DNA from: Candidatus Dormiibacterota bacterium | GTDB lineage: Bacteria > Chloroflexota > Dormibacteria > Dormibacterales > Dormibacteraceae | DNA: 15,206 nt | Assembly: GCA_003151665.1 (NCBI GenBank) | Contig: PLYD01000117.1 | Span: 1 to 15,206, forward strand | Reading direction: 5' to 3' | Position numbers and translations under genes: made by a program | In this document: piece by piece, positions 13,151-15,206 of the stretch | How the letters are laid out: each line of letters opens with the position of its first letter | How positions within the stretch are numbered: the stretch's first letter is position 1 | The notes under the pieces: model-generated | The model's database searches: none | What the model saw: the letters and a program-made list of their open reading frames with translations, nothing else | Told to the model about the DNA's origin: nothing

Positions 13151-14388
13151 GACGTGTCCTTCTCCGGCGGCGCCCCGGTCGCTTCCGTCGCCGTTGCAGC
13201 CGCTGCGATCGCCGCCGGTGGCGTCGAGGGTGAGCGGCCGATCGCCGGTAGGCGAACCTTGATGGCGCTGAGGAAATTGGCGCCGATGCTGAAGAGGATC
13301 AACGCCTGCAGAACCAGCACGAGGCTCGAGGAGATGCCGGCGTCAGCCTGCATCACGGACCCGCCGGCATGGAGCGCGCCGAAAAGAATTGACGCGAGCA
13401 CGATTCCGACGCCGCTGCCAAGGCCGAGCAGCGCGACCGCGATGGCGTCAAAACCTGTGGTGTCGCTGAAGTAAATGTCGGTCAGATTGTGGTCGACGCC
13501 GGCGATCTGAACTGCGCCGGCCAGCCCCGCGAAGGCGCCTGCGATCAGCATGGTCACGATGATCGTTCGCCGTACGCTCACGCCGGCATAACGGGCGGCG
13601 CGCTGGCTTTGGCCCACGGCTCGAATCTCGTAGCCGAGCGACGTCCGCCAGAGCAGGAACGCGAAAACTGCCACGGCGGCGAGAGCGATGAACAGCCCGA
13701 TGTGAATGCGGTAAACGCTCGAGGGTAGACCGAAGAGGATCCGGTGATTGTCGTCCGGCAGGATGGTGGCGAGTTGCGCGCCCGGTCCGATTGGAGAGGA
13801 AACGGAAAAACCGCCTTGGAGCTCCAGCGGTCCGCCGATGATGAGATAACGCACGAGCCACTGCGCGACGTAGTTCAACATGATGGTGGTCACCACTTCG
13901 TGTGCTCCGGTTGTGGCCTTGAGAACGCCGGCGATCCCAGCCCAAAACGCGCCCGCTGCCATCCCGCCGAGCAACACCATGGGAAGCAGGATTGGGGCCG
14001 GCAGCGTGCTGAACTTGACTCCGATGGCTGTGCATGCAACGGCACCCGCGAGGTACTGGCCCTCCGCGCCGATGTTGAACAGACCCGCTCGGAATGGAAG
14101 CGCGACGGCGACGCCGGCCATGAGCAGCGGCGTCACGAAAATTATCGTGTTGGAAATCTGCAGAGCGGAATTCTCACCCCCGCTGCAGAGAACCCCAAGG
14201 CCTCCGCAGACCAGGCCCTGGTACGCGACGACCGGGTCGCCCCCCGTTCCGGCCACGATGAGCCCCCCGACGACGAATGCAAACAGCACCGATCCGACTG
14301 GGACCGCCAGCCCGCGGGTCAACCGTCGAAGAGGTTGCGGGATTCGTGGCCGCCGCGGCCCCGCGACGCTGACCGATGAGGTTGCCAC
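13147..14388 (-). CDS. BMP-family ABC importer permease (NupP/YufP type)
   Basis: The 413-residue permease is the larger partner of the pair. It has an N-terminal helix (SVLFAFVVGGLIVAG), a periplasmic insert with GLVCGGLGVLCSGGENS, then LPFRAGLFNIGAEGQYLAGA, the typical signature of this group, then GAHEVVTTIMLNYVA, the EAA-like LGYEIRAVGQSQRAARYAGV, and GLAGAVQIAG. A low-complexity Ala/Thr/Pro tail of about 30 residues follows the last helix. The GTG 14388 start has GAGG 5 bases upstream, one of the clearer ribosome-binding sites here. It follows the substrate-binding protein gene after 68 bases containing a perfect hairpin, and its stop overlaps the next permease start by 4 bases. Confidence 0.93.
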   Translation of the reverse strand: MATSSVSVAGPRRPRIPQPLRRLTRGLAVPVGSVLFAFVVGGLIVAGTGGDPVVAYQGLVCGGLGVLCSGGENSALQISNTIIFVTPLLMAGVAVALPFRAGLFNIGAEGQYLAGAVACTAIGVKFSTLPAPILLPMVLLGGMAAGAFWAGIAGVLKATTGAHEVVTTIMLNYVAQWLVRYLIIGGPLELQGGFSVSSPIGPGAQLATILPDDNHRILFGLPSSVYRIHIGLFIALAAVAVFAFLLWRTSLGYEIRAVGQSQRAARYAGVSVRRTIIVTMLIAGAFAGLAGAVQIAGVDHNLTDIYFSDTTGFDAIAVALLGLGSGVGIVLASILFGALHAGGSVMQADAGISSSLVLVLQALILFSIGANFLSAIKVRLPAIGRSPSTPPAAIAAAATATEATGAPPEKDTS

Positions 14389-14419
14389 GACTACCTCAGC
14401 GGGGTATCAGCAAGATGTG

Positions 14420-14447
14420 AGGGGCGGGCATACCGATGCCCGCCCCT
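14420..14447 (-). terminator. Perfect 11-bp hairpin between binding-protein and permease genes (attenuator or mRNA-stabilising type)
   Basis: AGGGGCGGGCA (14420-14430) and TGCCCGCCCCT (14437-14447) form a perfect 11-bp inverted repeat with a 6-base loop. Read on the minus strand it begins 9 bases after the stop of the substrate-binding protein gene and ends 31 bases before the permease start. No U-tract follows, so full Rho-independent termination is doubtful. In ABC import operons, such hairpins commonly protect or partly terminate the upstream message so that more binding protein than permease is made; that role is inferred here. Confidence 0.65.
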
Positions 14448-14456
14448 GTCTGTTTC

Positions 14457-15206
14457 CTAGCCCGCGGGAATGGTGTCTGGTGGCGTCAGCGTGCCGGCCT
14501 TGATCTTGGCCATGACGCTGTCTACCTCGGTCTGAATGTCGGCCGGGAGGGCGCCTCCCGGGAAGTTGTCCAGCTGGTAGCCGGCTCCGCCGTTGACGAT
14601 GCTGAAGGTCAGAGCTCCGCTCTGGAACGTCCCGTTGACGACAGATTGAATCGCGGTGTAGGTGGCGACGTCCACCTTCTTGAGGGCGCTGGCAATCACC
14701 GACGGGTCAGCGGTCCCCTGATCGGCGTCGACGCCGATGCTAAAGAGCTTCGCCTGCCCCGCCGCCTGCAAGGCGCCGAGCCCGCAGCCGCCCGCGACCT
14801 GGAACACAACCTCGGACTTCGCGGCAATCTGTGCTTTGGCCACGCTCTGGCACTTGGCCGGGTCGGTGAAGTCGTTCGAATAGCCGACCAGTACCTTGAT
14901 CCCAGGGTCTTCCATTGTCGCTGCCCACTTGTAGCCGGCGATGTAGTGGTTGACCGGTGGGATGCTCACACCGCCGACGGCGCTGATCACGTTGGTTTTG
15001 CCTGGCGTCAGCTTGTCCTTCTCCATCATCCCGGCGATGACGCCGACCATGGCGCCGGCGTCCTGCTCCTTGAAGACGAGCGACACGACGTTGGGGAGCT
15101 TGAGGTCGTTGCCTTTGGCGTCAGTACCCACGCCGTCGATGATCGCGAACTTAACAGTGGGGAACTGACCGGCCACGGTGCCGACGGCCTGCTGCATGAG
15201 GAAGCC
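14457..15206 (-). CDS. BMP-family (PnrA-like) ABC transporter substrate-binding protein, N-terminal part outside window
   Basis: The frame is open through the right edge (codons for GFL precede the first Met at 15197), so the signal peptide and first domain start lie outside. The visible 249 residues match the BMP/PnrA/Med family: AVGTVAGQFPTVKFAIIDG, VVSLVFKEQDAGAMVGVIAG, AVGGVSIPPVNHYIAGYKWA, then LVGYSNDFTDPAKCQSVAKAQ, VVFQVAGGCGLGALQAA, and FSIGVDADQG. These form the two-lobed periplasmic or lipid-anchored solute receptor that delivers nucleosides or related compounds to the permeases downstream. Cys residues in AKCQS and GGCGLG are internal and could pair. It is the first gene of the importer operon as far as the window shows. 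Confidence 0.93.
   Translation of the reverse strand, partial: GFLMQQAVGTVAGQFPTVKFAIIDGVGTDAKGNDLKLPNVVSLVFKEQDAGAMVGVIAGMMEKDKLTPGKTNVISAVGGVSIPPVNHYIAGYKWAATMEDPGIKVLVGYSNDFTDPAKCQSVAKAQIAAKSEVVFQVAGGCGLGALQAAGQAKLFSIGVDADQGTADPSVIASALKKVDVATYTAIQSVVNGTFQSGALTFSIVNGGAGYQLDNFPGGALPADIQTEVDSVMAKIKAGTLTPPDTIPAG

Overview
The window is a dense, GC-rich stretch of bacterial chromosome. No gap exceeds about 90 bases, many genes overlap by 4 bases, and GTG and TTG starts are common. Base composition, gene families and several starts that look leaderless suggest a free-living high-GC soil-type bacterium (Actinomycetota, Chloroflexota or Dormibacterota-like). The lineage cannot be fixed from the sequence alone. 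I see no rRNA, tRNA, insertion sequence, prophage or CRISPR array.

Layout. 1-2274 (+): the 3' end of a MogA/MoaB-type molybdopterin adenylyltransferase gene, a 79-base GC-rich inverted repeat, pxpA (5-oxoprolinase subunit A), a GNAT/COG3375-type protein overlapping pxpA by 4 bases, and a peroxiredoxin with an in-frame TGA. 2271-5205 (-): a convergent unit in transcription order of orphan NarL/LuxR response regulator, DUF4013 membrane protein, pxpB and pxpC. 5206-5291: an AT-rich divergent promoter region. 5292-7326 (+): TetR regulator, a small CC-motif protein, and a winged-helix (HTH_42) protein. 7344-9890 (-): MFS transporter, glutathione peroxidase, a Cys-cluster protein and a small disordered protein. 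9952-10656 (+): HAD hydrolase. 10653-15206 (-): a BMP-family (nucleoside-type) ABC importer in the order substrate-binding protein, permease, permease, ATPase; the binding protein runs off the window.

The most notable item is the peroxiredoxin at 1795-2274. Its frame is open on both sides of a single TGA (1930-1932), which lies exactly where the family has its peroxidatic cysteine. The protein has no cysteine at all. A 15-nt hairpin with a GUU loop starts 11 nt after the UGA, matching the geometry of a bacterial SECIS element. I read this as a selenoprotein that ordinary gene calling would miss or truncate. The other peroxidase here, the glutathione peroxidase, uses ordinary cysteine.

The three 5-oxoprolinase subunits (PxpABC, ATP-dependent 5-oxoproline to glutamate) are all present. 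They are split into two convergent units, pxpA on one strand and pxpBC on the other, with the selenoprotein gene and the GNAT gene between them.
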